DNA of 64,000 nucleotides, from NCBI GenBank assembly GCA_963732225.1, contig CAVSYR010000005.1, positions 1 through 64,000 on the forward strand, in the 5' to 3' direction. Shown one piece after another: positions 1-8,304 of this stretch (positions within the stretch are counted from its first letter, which is position 1; the number at the start of each line of letters is the position of its first letter). The position numbers and the translations under genes are program-made. This DNA is from VRUE01 sp963732225. Its GTDB lineage: Bacteria; Actinomycetota; Thermoleophilia; Solirubrobacterales; 70-9. The notes under the pieces are model-generated. The model was not told the origin of the DNA and did no database searches. It saw nothing but the letters and a program-made list of their open reading frames with translations.

Positions 1-19
1 AGACAGGAGCGATCAAATC

Positions 20-919
20 ATGCAAAAGCACAGAACGAGGGTGGTGGGGACGGCGCTTTTGGCCGTCGCGCTGGCCGCGCTCAGCCTGGCCGGTGTTGCC
101 CAGGCGAAACTGACCGGCAACTACACCAAATTCGTCAACTGCCCCTACACCAACACAGAAGTCCGTAAATGCATCTACTCGGTGACCGAATCGGGCGAAG
201 TGGTGCTCGGATCGAAGGTCGTCCCGATCACCAAACAGGTCGTCCTGCAGGGCGGCTTCGGCGAAGCCACCGAAGAAAAAGAAGGCGCTGAATTCGCCAA
301 ATTCTATGCCGCCACCAACGGCATCACGCTCTCCAAAGCACCGCAGAACGTCCCCGGTGGGCTGCTCGGGATCATCCCCGAAGCCTCTCAGCCGGCCCTG
401 GTCAAAGCGCTGATCAAATTCTTCTTCGAAAACAGCCTGACCGGCGTCAACTCGACCCTCGAACTGGCCAAGCCAGCCTCAGAAATCCGGGTATCGGAAA
501 ACAACCTCGCCGGTGAAATCGGCACGGCGATGCAGATGCCGGTCATGGTCCACCTGGAAAACCCCTTCCTGGGCAAAAGCTGCTTCGTCGGCTCTGCCAG
601 CAACCCGATCATCTGGAAACTGAGCACGGGCGAAACCAACCCACCGGCACCGAACAAAAAAATCACCGGCTCGGCCGGGGAAATCGAATTCCTCGAGGAA
701 GGCCGAATCCTGGTCGCCAAAAACAACAAACTGGTTGACAACTCATGGTCGGCGCCTGCCGCAACCGGTTGTGGCGGCATTCTCTCCTTCCTCGTCACCC
801 CGATCATCAACGCGCAGCTCGGCAGCACTACCGCTGGGCACAACACGGCGATCCTCAAAGGCACGCTGAACGTCGCCTCATCGGCCGCCGTGTCCAAAAA
901 CAACAAAGAAAACCCATAG
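20..919 (+). CDS. Secreted protein, paralogue A of a lineage-specific family
   Basis: The 299-residue protein begins with a signal peptide: basic start (KHRTR), hydrophobic core and an AQA cleavage site near residue 29. The mature part holds scattered cysteines and no domain I recognise. It is closely related over its whole length to the gene at 2445-3353; both share the segments KLTGNYTKF, EATEEKEGAEFAKFYAATNG and GSAGEIEFLEEGRILVAKNN. AGGAG lies 10 nt before the ATG. Glutamate is almost always GAA, unlike the housekeeping genes here. It is probably exported as a cell-surface or extracellular protein; its function is unknown. Confidence 0.85.
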   Translation: MQKHRTRVVGTALLAVALAALSLAGVAQAKLTGNYTKFVNCPYTNTEVRKCIYSVTESGEVVLGSKVVPITKQVVLQGGFGEATEEKEGAEFAKFYAATNGITLSKAPQNVPGGLLGIIPEASQPALVKALIKFFFENSLTGVNSTLELAKPASEIRVSENNLAGEIGTAMQMPVMVHLENPFLGKSCFVGSASNPIIWKLSTGETNPPAPNKKITGSAGEIEFLEEGRILVAKNNKLVDNSWSAPAATGCGGILSFLVTPIINAQLGSTTAGHNTAILKGTLNVASSAAVSKNNKENP

Positions 920-948
920 GCGAACTGCGCAAGGAGATGATGAGAACG

Positions 949-1569
949 ATGAGAAGCAAGCAAACAGCTATTGGTGCCGCTCTGGCGGCCCTGGCGGTGC
1001 TTTGCGCGATATTCGCCACCTCAGCGAGCGCGGCACCCGCCTGGAAGTTTGAAAGCAAATCACTGGAAGGGACCGAAGTGATCCTCGGCGGCGCTTATGA
1101 AAGCGCCCTGACCGTTCCGGGCCTGACCACCAAATGTGAAAATTTCCTCTACAAACTGACGATCAAAAACGAAGCCGGCACGGGCAAGGGGGAAGTGACG
1201 GAAGTCCCCCTCTACAACTGCACCACCAACAGCTCGGCTTGCACGGTCAAATCGATCAAAGCCGAAGCGCTGCCGTGGGCATCGAAACTGACCACGGTCT
1301 CAACCACCCCCTACATCATCATCGAAGGGGTGAAAGTCCCGATCCTCTACGCCGGTGAAGAATGCGTGCTGGGAGGGATCCTGGTCACCGTGACCGGTTC
1401 GGCCGGCGGTTCGATCAACAACACCACGGAAACCGCCACGTTCAACTCATCGACGCTTACCGCGACGGGGACGTCGCTGAAAGCGCTCGGTCAGAAAATC
1501 GAATGGAGCGGTCTCTTCCCAACTGAAGCATTCCAGTGGCACAGAGAACAGGCGCTGAGCGTTTCCTAG
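949..1569 (+). CDS. Small secreted protein of unknown function
   Basis: About 206 residues with a signal peptide (MRSKQ, then a long Ala/Leu stretch ending TSASAAPAW). The mature part is Thr/Gly-rich with several Cys and looks like a small beta-rich exported domain. ATGs at 937, 940 and 949 compete. The AAGGAG at 931-936 is too close to the first two, so 949 is preferred; the open frame upstream to 745 overlaps the preceding gene and is rejected. The end overlaps the next coding sequence by 34 bp. Function unknown. Confidence 0.72.
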   Translation: MRSKQTAIGAALAALAVLCAIFATSASAAPAWKFESKSLEGTEVILGGAYESALTVPGLTTKCENFLYKLTIKNEAGTGKGEVTEVPLYNCTTNSSACTVKSIKAEALPWASKLTTVSTTPYIIIEGVKVPILYAGEECVLGGILVTVTGSAGGSINNTTETATFNSSTLTATGTSLKALGQKIEWSGLFPTEAFQWHREQALSVS

Positions 1570-2384
1570 CGTCCGCTGCCAAGGGTGCGAGCGCCAGGGC
1601 TTTCCTGGCGCTCGCACTTGCGGCGCTTGCCCTCGTCGGTTGCGGGGGCGGCTCCTCAGAACCCGAAGGCCAGGGCACGGCGAGCTCTCACTCTGCCAGC
1701 GCGGCCCCTGGCGCCGGCTCTCCCAGCGCTGGGAGTGGGTCCAAGGGCGCCCCCGGTGAAAAGGCGCAGCCTGGCTCCCAATCGGCCTCTGGGCCCGGCT
1801 CCAGCTCTGATCCCGGCTCCTCGGACCCGGCGGGCGGCCAAAAGCACGGCCAGCGCATCGCCACGCCCAAGGGCCCCCGCGAGCAGGGCGCCACGCCCGC
1901 CGAACTGGCCAGCGCCACGGTCGCCGACATGAAGCTGGAAAGCTATTCCCCGTTTGCCTCCGCAACGGGCGAACCCGCCAGCCTGCCCGCCAACTACAGC
2001 TGCGACGACGAAGACAAATGGCCGCAGTTTCACTGGAGCGGCGTCCCGGCCGGCACGGCCGAACTGGCGCTCTACGCGATGAACGTGCAGCCGGTCGAAG
2101 GGAAACTCTTCGTCGACTGGGCGGTGGCGGGTCTTGACCCCGACCTGCCCGAAATCGTCTCGGGCAAGCTGCCCAAGGGGGCGGTGGTGGGCACCAACGG
2201 CTTCGGCAAACGGGGCTACTCGATCTGCCCCGAAGGCCGCGGGGAAATCTACATGTTCGCCCTCTACGCGCTGCCCAAGCGCCTGGGGCTTGCCCCCGGC
2301 TTCGATGCCCGCGAGGCGCGCGGGCAGATCCTCGCGATCTCCGGCAACGTTGGCCTGTTGCCAATGCTCTACGCGCACCACTGA
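1536..2384 (+). CDS. PEBP/YbhB-family (Raf kinase inhibitor-like) lipoprotein
   Basis: 282 residues from a GTG start. Residues 1-36 form a lipoprotein signal with lipobox LVGC. A roughly 90-residue Ser/Gly/Pro/Ala-rich linker follows, then a C-terminal domain matching YbhB/YbcL-type phosphatidylethanolamine-binding proteins: YSPFASATGEPASLPANYSC at its start, then PQFHWSGVP, VDWAVAGLDPDLPEI and GTNGFGKRGYSICPE. The family binds small anionic ligands; the biological role of bacterial members is unclear. Lipidation and the long linker suggest a surface-tethered form. The start lies inside the preceding gene, so translation may be coupled. Confidence 0.78.
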   Translation: MAQRTGAERFLASAAKGASARAFLALALAALALVGCGGGSSEPEGQGTASSHSASAAPGAGSPSAGSGSKGAPGEKAQPGSQSASGPGSSSDPGSSDPAGGQKHGQRIATPKGPREQGATPAELASATVADMKLESYSPFASATGEPASLPANYSCDDEDKWPQFHWSGVPAGTAELALYAMNVQPVEGKLFVDWAVAGLDPDLPEIVSGKLPKGAVVGTNGFGKRGYSICPEGRGEIYMFALYALPKRLGLAPGFDAREARGQILAISGNVGLLPMLYAHH

Positions 2385-2444
2385 GCCCGATTCGGCCAAA
2401 AGCTTCTTCCAGTACCACACAAACAAAACAGGAATGAGGGAGAT

Positions 2445-3353
2445 ATGAGTACGCACAAGACGAGAAGGGCCCTGACGGCGCTTCTCCTCGTGGCACTTGC
2501 CGCGCTCAGCTTCGCCGGGGTAGCCCAGGCGAAACTGACCGGCAACTACACCAAATTCGCCCAGTGCCCATACCCAAACACCGAAGTGGTCAAATGCGTC
2601 TACGACGTGACCTCATCGGGCGAAGTGGTGCTCGGCTCAAAGAAAGTGCCGATCGTCAACCCGGTCACCCTGCAGGGCGGCTACGGCGAAGCGACCGAAG
2701 AAAAAGAAGGCGCTGAATTCGCCAAATTCTACGCCGCCACCAACGGCATCACGCTCTCCAAAACACCACAGCCGGTGCCCGGTGGTCTCGCCGGCATCGT
2801 CAACTGCAAAGAAATCAAAGAACCGATTCTGCGCTTCAGCTGCGAATTGGCCTTCGAAAACGGCCTCACCGGCCTCAACGCAACGCTTGAACTGGCCAAA
2901 CCGGCCTCCGACATCCGCATCTCGGAAAACAACCTCGCCGGTGAAACCGGCACGGCGCTGCAGATGCCGGTCAAGGTCCACCTGGAAAACCCGTTCCTGG
3001 GTTCCGGCTGCTACGTGGGCTCCTCGGGCTCGCCGCTGACCTGGAAACTGACCTCGGGGGAAACCAACCCGCCGCCGCCTAACACGAAAATCACCGGCTC
3101 GGCCGGGGAAATTGAATTCCTCGAGGAAGGCCGCATCCTGGTCGCCAAAAACAACAAACTGGTCGACAACGCCTGGTCGGCACCCGGCGCCTCGGGCTGC
3201 GGAGGGTTCCTGGTCGAACTGATCCTCGACCCGATCATCAACGCCGCCGCTGGCGTCCCCGCCCCGGCCGGCAAGAACACCGCGATCCTCAAAGGCACGC
3301 TTAACGTCGCCTCTGCCGCCGCGGTGCGCAGGAACAACGCCGAAAACCCCTAG
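2445..3353 (+). CDS. Secreted protein, paralogue B of the gene at 20-919
   Basis: 302 residues with a signal peptide cleaved near AQA, and colinear with the paralogue at 20-919. The main differences are a short insertion with two extra Cys in the middle (VNCKEIKEPILRFSCE) and a slightly longer C-terminal part. A GAGGGAG Shine-Dalgarno sequence lies just before the ATG. The stop codon is followed by a strong intrinsic terminator at 3382-3411. The pair, together with the stump of a third copy at 4294-4356, indicates tandem duplication. Glu and Lys are written GAA and AAA almost throughout. Function unknown. Confidence 0.85.
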   Translation: MSTHKTRRALTALLLVALAALSFAGVAQAKLTGNYTKFAQCPYPNTEVVKCVYDVTSSGEVVLGSKKVPIVNPVTLQGGYGEATEEKEGAEFAKFYAATNGITLSKTPQPVPGGLAGIVNCKEIKEPILRFSCELAFENGLTGLNATLELAKPASDIRISENNLAGETGTALQMPVKVHLENPFLGSGCYVGSSGSPLTWKLTSGETNPPPPNTKITGSAGEIEFLEEGRILVAKNNKLVDNAWSAPGASGCGGFLVELILDPIINAAAGVPAPAGKNTAILKGTLNVASAAAVRRNNAENP

Positions 3354-3381
3354 CCCAGAGCCCTAGGGAAGTGCAGTGCCA

Positions 3382-3411
3382 AAAGCGCCGGGGCGAGAGC
3401 CCCGGCGCTTT
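3382..3411 (+). terminator. Intrinsic terminator after secreted paralogue B
   Basis: A 13-bp perfect stem (AAAGCGCCGGGGC with GCCCCGGCGCTTT) closes a GAGA tetraloop 28 nt after the stop codon. The stem ends in TTT. A close copy stands at 4385-4414. Confidence 0.85.
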
Positions 3412-3499
3412 GGGTTGGAAACTTGATCGAGAACGGCTTGCGTGAAATGCTAAGGACTCTCTGAGTAAAACCGCAACCAATACCGAGAGGAATCAAGCT

Positions 3500-4234
3500 A
3501 TGACTCGATCGAGACTGGGACTGATGGGCCTCTGCGTCGCGCTCTTCGGCGTGATGGCCTTCGGCACCGCCTCCGCGCAGGCCACGGTGGGCGCGCACTG
3601 GTGGATCTTAAACAGCGCTGGGACGGTGAAAACTGACGCGGCTAGTTTAACGGCGAAATTGAACCTGAAAGTGGACACCCTGCCGGTGCTGCATACCAAA
3701 ATCGCCGGTGCCACCGTGTTATTAGAATGCACCGGTATTTCACTTAACAAGGCCAATCTCCTGGCCAATGGCTCGATCGGGGAATCGGCAGGGAACGTAA
3801 AAGGTGTTGACTTCAAATTCACCGGCTGCATCACCAAGATCAATGGTGCGACCTCCGCTCCGTGTCAGCCGAAATCGGAAGGAGTAGCAGGTGTGATTTT
3901 ATCCAAACGATTCCACGGCTTAATAATTTTACACACCGAAGGCGTTGAACTCATCCAGATCATTCCCGACGAAGGCGAAACCCTTGCGACGATGGAATCA
4001 AGCGCTGAATGCGCGATCGGGGCAAAAGTTCCAATCATCGGAAAACTAACTTTCCGTGACTGTCTAGGCCAGTTCAAGACGCACGTAGTCGAACATTTAT
4101 GGGAAGCCGGACAGTTAACCGAACTATGGGCAATCAGCAAAACAGAAGAACACAAAATGACGATCTTAGGCAGCTTCTGGGCTTTCCTGGAAGGAGTCCA
4201 CGCAGGCCTCAAATGGGCCGGAGAAGCCGCCTAG
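3500..4234 (+). CDS. Secreted protein with ten TTA leucine codons
   Basis: 244 residues with a signal peptide (MTRSRLGLMGL core, cleavage near SAQA), then GAHWWILNSAGTVKTDAASL and a Cys-containing, probably beta-rich mature region. I believe it belongs to a family of secreted proteins frequent in Solirubrobacterales; no enzymatic motif is seen. A GAGAGGAATC Shine-Dalgarno region precedes the ATG. Codon use is striking: ten leucines are TTA (for example at 3608-3610 and two adjacent in ATVLLEC), with ATA and other AT-rich codons, in a genome that hardly uses TTA. Base composition is clearly lower in GC than the neighbours. This suggests recent transfer or deliberate use of a rare tRNA. Confidence 0.8.
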   Translation: MTRSRLGLMGLCVALFGVMAFGTASAQATVGAHWWILNSAGTVKTDAASLTAKLNLKVDTLPVLHTKIAGATVLLECTGISLNKANLLANGSIGESAGNVKGVDFKFTGCITKINGATSAPCQPKSEGVAGVILSKRFHGLIILHTEGVELIQIIPDEGETLATMESSAECAIGAKVPIIGKLTFRDCLGQFKTHVVEHLWEAGQLTELWAISKTEEHKMTILGSFWAFLEGVHAGLKWAGEAA

Positions 4235-4293
4235 CTACCCAACCGGCGCCGAGCGCGATGACAGCCTTGCCCGGGCTGTGCTCAGCGAGCATG

Positions 4294-4356
4294 GCCGGCA
4301 CACTGAACGTCGCCTCTGCTGCGGCGGTGCATAAAGACAACGCCGAAAACCCCTAG
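4294..4356 (+). pseudogene. Remnant of a third copy of the secreted paralogue family
   Basis: The 20 codons before the TAG read AGTLNVASAAAVHKDNAENP. They match the C-terminal 20 residues of the gene at 2445-3353 (KGTLNVASAAAVRRNNAENP) at 16 positions. Nothing upstream continues the homology. The remnant is followed, as in the intact copy, by a GC-rich terminator. It is the decayed 3' end of a tandem copy whose 5' part was lost, perhaps when the gene at 3500-4234 was brought in. Confidence 0.75.
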
Positions 4357-4384
4357 GGCAAAGCCGCAGGGGTTACGAGGTGCC

Positions 4385-4414
4385 AATGCGCCGGGGCGCG
4401 AGCCCCGGCGCATT
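4385..4414 (+). terminator. Intrinsic terminator, copy of the one at 3382
   Basis: The stem AATGCGCCGGGGC pairs with GCCCCGGCGCATT across a GCGA loop, then TTGGG. Sequence and position relative to the pseudogene copy the 3382-3411 terminator. Confidence 0.8.
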
Positions 4415-4486
4415 TGGGTTGGGCGCGAGCTGTTCTCTCTCGGCTTGGTCAAACCATCCAGCCGCCGGAAGCGAGAGAATGGCGGC

Positions 4487-4867
4487 ATGCGTAGGTCAGA
4501 CCAGCGCCGCGACGCCGTTTTCGCCTGCTACCAGCGCGATGTCACCGGTCGACCGCTCGAGGAGCTGGTCGCCGAGTCGCGCCCGTTCACGCGGGAGCTT
4601 GCCGCCGGCGTTGAAGCCCACCGCGACGAGCTCGACGCCGCGATCGCGGCCCACGCCAAGGGCTGGGAGCTGGAGCGGATCGCGCCGCTGGAGCGCAACG
4701 TGATGCGAGTCGCCCTCTATGAGATCGAGCACAGCGCCGATGTGCCGACCGAGGTCGCGATCGACGAGGCGATCGAGATCGCCAAGGAGTACTGCGGCGC
4801 CGACGCGCCGGGCTTCGTCAACGGCGTGCTCGGCGCGATCGCCCGCGAGCGCGAGGGCGTGCGGTGA
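4487..4867 (+). CDS. nusB: Transcription antitermination factor NusB
   Basis: 126 residues, close to the family's usual length. NusB binds boxA RNA with NusE/S10 in rRNA antitermination complexes. The N-terminus (MRRSDQRRDAVFACYQRDVT) and the C-terminal pattern (ERNVMRVALYEI, PTEVAIDEAIEIAKEY, FVNGVLGAI) are typical. The in-frame TTG at 4445 would add 14 residues not found in the family, so ATG 4487 is chosen. Its stop overlaps the next GTG by 4 nt, and it heads the nusB-xseB-like-ispA-dxs operon. Confidence 0.93.
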   Translation: MRRSDQRRDAVFACYQRDVTGRPLEELVAESRPFTRELAAGVEAHRDELDAAIAAHAKGWELERIAPLERNVMRVALYEIEHSADVPTEVAIDEAIEIAKEYCGADAPGFVNGVLGAIAREREGVR

Positions 4868-5037
4868 ACCGGCTACGCGAGATCTCCGAGCGGTTGAACG
4901 CGATCGCCCGCGAGCTCGAGGGCGAAGAGGCCGACGATGCCCGCGCCGCGGCCCTTGCCCAGGAGGCCGCCGAGCTCTCGGCCGAGGCGGTCGAGGAGGC
5001 GAACCGCCGCATCCGCGAGGGCGAGGCCGCCTCGTGA
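4864..5037 (+). CDS. Small helical protein in the xseB position (exonuclease VII small subunit-like)
   Basis: 57 residues starting at GTG, overlapping the nusB stop by 4 nt and ending just before ispA. The protein is a charged helix pair (LREISERLNAIARELE, then EAVEEANRRIREGE). Position between nusB and ispA and the helical pattern fit XseB, whose product with XseA degrades single-stranded DNA. However, the sequence match is weak, the protein is shorter than usual and no xseA is adjacent. The gene is likely real; the assignment is tentative. Confidence 0.6.
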   Translation: MNRLREISERLNAIARELEGEEADDARAAALAQEAAELSAEAVEEANRRIREGEAAS

Positions 5038-5041
5038 ATCG

Positions 5042-5905
5042 GTGAGCTACCCCGAGGAGCTGCGCGCTCTGGTCGACGCCGAGCTGGAGCGGCTGCGCTT
5101 TCCGGCACCCGATCCGACGGCCGGCCTGCAGGAGGCGATGCGCTACTCGCTGCTGGCCGGCGGCAAGCGGGTGCGTCCGGTGCTGGCCTTGGCAACCGCC
5201 CGCGCTCTCGGCGCCGCGCCCGAGCGCTTCTTGCCGGTTGCCTGCGCGATCGAGCTGATCCACACCTACTCGCTGATCCACGACGACCTGCCGGCGATGG
5301 ACGACGACGAGCTGCGCCGCGGTCAGCCCACCTCGCACGTCAAGTACGGCGAGGACGTGGCGATCCTCGCCGGCGATGGCCTCTTCGCCGAGGCGATGCG
5401 CTTGGCCTGCGAGCAGCCTGGCGAGCCGGCGCGCGTGCTCGCCGCCCTGCGCGAGCTGAGCGCGGCGACGGGGGTGGACGGGATGGTCGGCGGCCAGTAC
5501 GTCGACGTCGCGGTCTCCGAGCGCGACGCCGATGGGCTGCGCTCGCTGCACACGCTGAAGACCGGCCGCCTGATCGCCGCCAGCGTCGGTGTCGTGCTGA
5601 TCCTCGAAGGATTGCCCGAACCTGAGACAATCCCCTTTCGCCGATTCGCCAGCGAGCTGGGCGTGCTCTTCCAGATCGTCGACGACATCCTCGACGTGAC
5701 CGGAAGCGCCGATCGCCTCGGCAAGGAACATGGAAGCGACGAGCGACTTGGAAAACTCACCTACGTCAGCCACTTTGGCTTGGAGCAGGCGCGCGAGCTC
5801 GCGGCCGAGTCGCACGCCAAAGCGACCACGGCGCTGGGCGAGGCAAGCGGCGAGACCGACGACCTGAGGCGCGTGGCCGACTACATCTTCACGAGGGACG
5901 AATGA
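5042..5905 (+). CDS. ispA: Polyprenyl (geranyl/farnesyl) diphosphate synthase
   Basis: 287 residues. A head-to-tail prenyltransferase that condenses IPP with allylic diphosphates, in the cytosol. Both aspartate-rich motifs are present: DDLPAMDDDELRRG (FARM) and FQIVDDILDVTG (SARM), plus GGKRVRPVL and LKTGRLI. GTG 5042 follows the preceding stop by 4 nt; frames further upstream lie inside that gene. The ATGA overlap with dxs (5902-5905) couples it to the enzyme supplying the MEP pathway. Chain-length specificity (C15 or C20) cannot be told from the motifs. Confidence 0.9.
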   Translation: MSYPEELRALVDAELERLRFPAPDPTAGLQEAMRYSLLAGGKRVRPVLALATARALGAAPERFLPVACAIELIHTYSLIHDDLPAMDDDELRRGQPTSHVKYGEDVAILAGDGLFAEAMRLACEQPGEPARVLAALRELSAATGVDGMVGGQYVDVAVSERDADGLRSLHTLKTGRLIAASVGVVLILEGLPEPETIPFRRFASELGVLFQIVDDILDVTGSADRLGKEHGSDERLGKLTYVSHFGLEQARELAAESHAKATTALGEASGETDDLRRVADYIFTRDE

Positions 5906-7932
5906 GCGAGAACGGAAACGGAGCGGTAGGCGACAGCGAGGCCCCCCTGCTCGACGGGATCCACTCTCCCGCCGACCTGCACGAGCTGAACGACGAGCAG
6001 CTGCAGCAGGTGGCGCAGGAGATGCGCACCTACATCATCGACACGATCGGTGAGATCGGCGGTCACTTCGGCGCCAACCTCGGCACCTGCGAGCTGGCGG
6101 TGGCGCTGCATAGCCTGATGGATTCTCCTCGCGACAAGGTGCTCTGGGACGTCGGCCATCAGGCCTATCCGCACAAGATCCTCACCGGCCGTCGCGAGGG
6201 TCTGCCGACGATTCGCCAGTACGACGGCCTCGCCCCGTTCTGCTCGATCTTCGAGTCCGAGCACGACATCATGGGCGCCGGCCACGCCTCGACCTCGATC
6301 GGCTATGGAGTTGGGCTGAAGGAGGCGATGCGCCACGGGATCGGCGAGGACGGCAAGGTCGCCGCCGTGATCGGCGACGGCGCCCTCACCGGCGGCGTCG
6401 CTTACGAGGCCCTGCACGCGGCGGGTGGGCTGCAGACGCCGATGGTGATCGTGCTCAATGACAACGGCATGTCGATCTCGCCCAACGTCGGCGCGCTCTC
6501 GCGTTACTTCAACCGGGTGCGGCTCAACCCGCGCCTCTTCCACGCCCGCGAGGGGGTCGAGGACCGGCTGACCAAGCTGCCGCTCGGGCTCGGTAAGCGG
6601 ATTGAACGGCTGGGGCCGGAGATCAAGTCGGCGATCAAGGCCTACTGGGCGCCGGGCCTCTTCTTCGAGGAGCTCGACCTCGCCTACATGGGCGTGATCG
6701 ACGGCCACGACGTGCACGCCCTGCGCGAGGCCCTGCGCGAGGCCTTCGAGGCCGACCGCCCGGTGATCGTCCACATCCACACGGTCAAGGGCAAGGGCTT
6801 CTCGCCGGCCGAGGAGGGCGGCCTCGAGGGGATGGAGAAATGGCACGCCGCCAAGCCGAAATCGATCGTCGATGGCGCGCCCGCGCCGAAGCCCGTCGCG
6901 GTGCAGGAGTCCGACGCGCCCGCGGCGATCGCCCCGGAGCGACTGGAGAAGCCCCCGGTGGCCGGCGCCCCACCCCAGTACACCCAGGTTTTCGCCGACG
7001 CGATCGTCGCCGAGGCCAAGCGCGACAAGCGCGTGGTCGGGATCACAGCGGCGATGGCGGGGGGGACCGGCCTGCAGAAGCTGGCCGACGAGGTTCCGGA
7101 GCAGTACTACGACGTCGGCATCGCCGAGCAGAACGCCGTCCTGCTCGCCTCTGGCCTGGCGATCCAGGGCGCGAAGCCGGTCTGCGCGATCTACTCGACC
7201 TTCCTCCAGCGCGCCTTCGACCAGATCGTCCACGACGTCTGCCTACAGGAACTCGACGTCACCTTCGCGATGGACCGGGCGGGCTTGGTCGGCGACGACG
7301 GTCCGACCCATCACGGCGCCTTCGACGTCTCCTACTTCCGCCCGATCCCCAACGTCGTGCTGATGGCGCCGCGCGACGAGGCAATGCTGGTCCACATGCT
7401 GCGCACCGCGATCGCTCACGACGGGCCGACGGCGCTGCGCTACCCGCGCGGCGCGGCCGAGGGGATTGAGCTGCCGGGCGAGCCCAAGGAGCTGCCGATC
7501 GGCAGCGGCGAGCTGCTGGCAAGCGGCGAGCGGGTGGCGCTGCTCGGCTACGGCTACGGCGTCTCGGTGGCGCTCGACGCGGCCAAGGTCCTCGCCGGCC
7601 ATGACCTCAACGCGACCGTCGCCGACGCCCGCTTCGCCAAGCCGCTCGACAGCGAGCTGCTCGAGCGGCTGGCGCTGAGCCACGACCTAGTGGTGACGAT
7701 CGAGGAGAACGTCCTGCCCGGCGGCTTCGGCTCGGCCGTGCTCGAGCACCTTGAGGACGCCTTCGCCGAGCGCTCCGGGGAGCGCGCCCGCGTCCTGCGG
7801 ATCGGTCTTCCCGACCGCTACGTGACCCACGGCAAGCCGGCCCTGCTGCACGAGGAGGTCGGCCTCACCGGCGATGCCGTCGCCGAGCGCGTCCTCACCG
7901 CCCTGCGCTCCGGCGCGCCTGCGCTGAGCTGA
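5902..7932 (+). CDS. dxs: 1-deoxy-D-xylulose-5-phosphate synthase
   Basis: 676 residues. The thiamine-diphosphate enzyme condenses pyruvate and glyceraldehyde-3-phosphate, the first step of the MEP isoprenoid pathway. Visible features are GHFGANLGTCELAVALH with the catalytic His region, DVGHQAYPHKILTGR, the ThDP motif GDGALTGG...NDNGMSIS, the transketolase pyrimidine domain (DVGIAEQNAV, DRAGLVGDDGPTHHG) and a C-terminal transketolase domain. An approximately 30-residue hydrophilic N-terminal extension and an Ala/Pro-rich linker near residues 325-355 are slightly unusual. It is the last gene of the nusB operon; the accessory island starts after it. Confidence 0.95.
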   Translation: MSENGNGAVGDSEAPLLDGIHSPADLHELNDEQLQQVAQEMRTYIIDTIGEIGGHFGANLGTCELAVALHSLMDSPRDKVLWDVGHQAYPHKILTGRREGLPTIRQYDGLAPFCSIFESEHDIMGAGHASTSIGYGVGLKEAMRHGIGEDGKVAAVIGDGALTGGVAYEALHAAGGLQTPMVIVLNDNGMSISPNVGALSRYFNRVRLNPRLFHAREGVEDRLTKLPLGLGKRIERLGPEIKSAIKAYWAPGLFFEELDLAYMGVIDGHDVHALREALREAFEADRPVIVHIHTVKGKGFSPAEEGGLEGMEKWHAAKPKSIVDGAPAPKPVAVQESDAPAAIAPERLEKPPVAGAPPQYTQVFADAIVAEAKRDKRVVGITAAMAGGTGLQKLADEVPEQYYDVGIAEQNAVLLASGLAIQGAKPVCAIYSTFLQRAFDQIVHDVCLQELDVTFAMDRAGLVGDDGPTHHGAFDVSYFRPIPNVVLMAPRDEAMLVHMLRTAIAHDGPTALRYPRGAAEGIELPGEPKELPIGSGELLASGERVALLGYGYGVSVALDAAKVLAGHDLNATVADARFAKPLDSELLERLALSHDLVVTIEENVLPGGFGSAVLEHLEDAFAERSGERARVLRIGLPDRYVTHGKPALLHEEVGLTGDAVAERVLTALRSGAPALS

Positions 7933-8015
7933 TTCCGGCCTCACCGGGCGAGGAAATCGCCCCAAAAATTTAGGCTTGCGTCAAAAGGCTCAATCGGTTA
8001 GCCTGCCCGAGTCTC

Positions 8016-8073
8016 TTCTGGGGTTACTTGAGGGAGGAGAGGCATCTCTATGTATGTGGGTCCGCAGGTAGGG
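8016..8073 (+). repeat. Direct repeat R1 (left edge of island)
   Basis: TTCTGGGGTTACTTGAGGG and the following GGAGGAGAG, CATCTCTAT, ATGTGG and AGGTAGG blocks recur in the same order at 15750-15812. They also recur, partly, at 11742-11774. Confidence 0.7.
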
Positions 8074-8257
8074 AGCCTCGTGGATCTACAACTTGTGAAC
8101 CGCGCCGGTGCCAAGAGCACCGAGTCGCGGTGCCCTGGTCTTGCTCGTTATCCGCACTCCGCGAGGCCGTCGAGCTACGCATGCTTCTCCTCCGCTGAAC
8201 CGCCGTTGACCGGATCTGTTTCCCAAACTACTCTGGGGTCGTAGGGGGGCCTACTTG

Positions 8258-8267
8258 GGAACGTTCC
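8258..8267. promoter_or_regulatory. Perfect 10-bp palindrome, possible operator
   Basis: GGAACGTTCC, followed at 8270-8277 by AAATATTT, lies about 40 bp upstream of the orphan gene at 8305. This suggests a dimeric repressor site; the partner is unknown. Confidence 0.35.
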
Positions 8268-8304
8268 GGAAAATATTTGGGTACCAGCAGAGGGAGAGAG
8301 AACG

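Larger units (their letters stand above)
7933..8304. other. 372-bp non-coding left edge of the accessory island
   Basis: No convincing gene. It contains a weak hairpin directly after dxs (CCTC/GAGG), the direct repeat at 8016-8073, a GGTGC/GCACC hairpin near 8108, a 10-bp perfect palindrome at 8258 and the Shine-Dalgarno region of the next gene. A 64-codon frame from ATG 8050 follows an AGGGAGGAGAG motif but codes for nothing recognisable. Confidence 0.5.

Noticed and set aside
745..939. N-terminal extension of the secreted protein gene at 949
   Set aside because: It overlaps the previous gene in another frame, and the signal peptide begins only at 949.
8050..8244. 64-codon frame after an AGGGAGGAGAG motif in repeat R1
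   Set aside because: The frame is not preserved in the matching repeat R3, and the amino-acid composition is not protein-like. The motif itself is part of the repeat.
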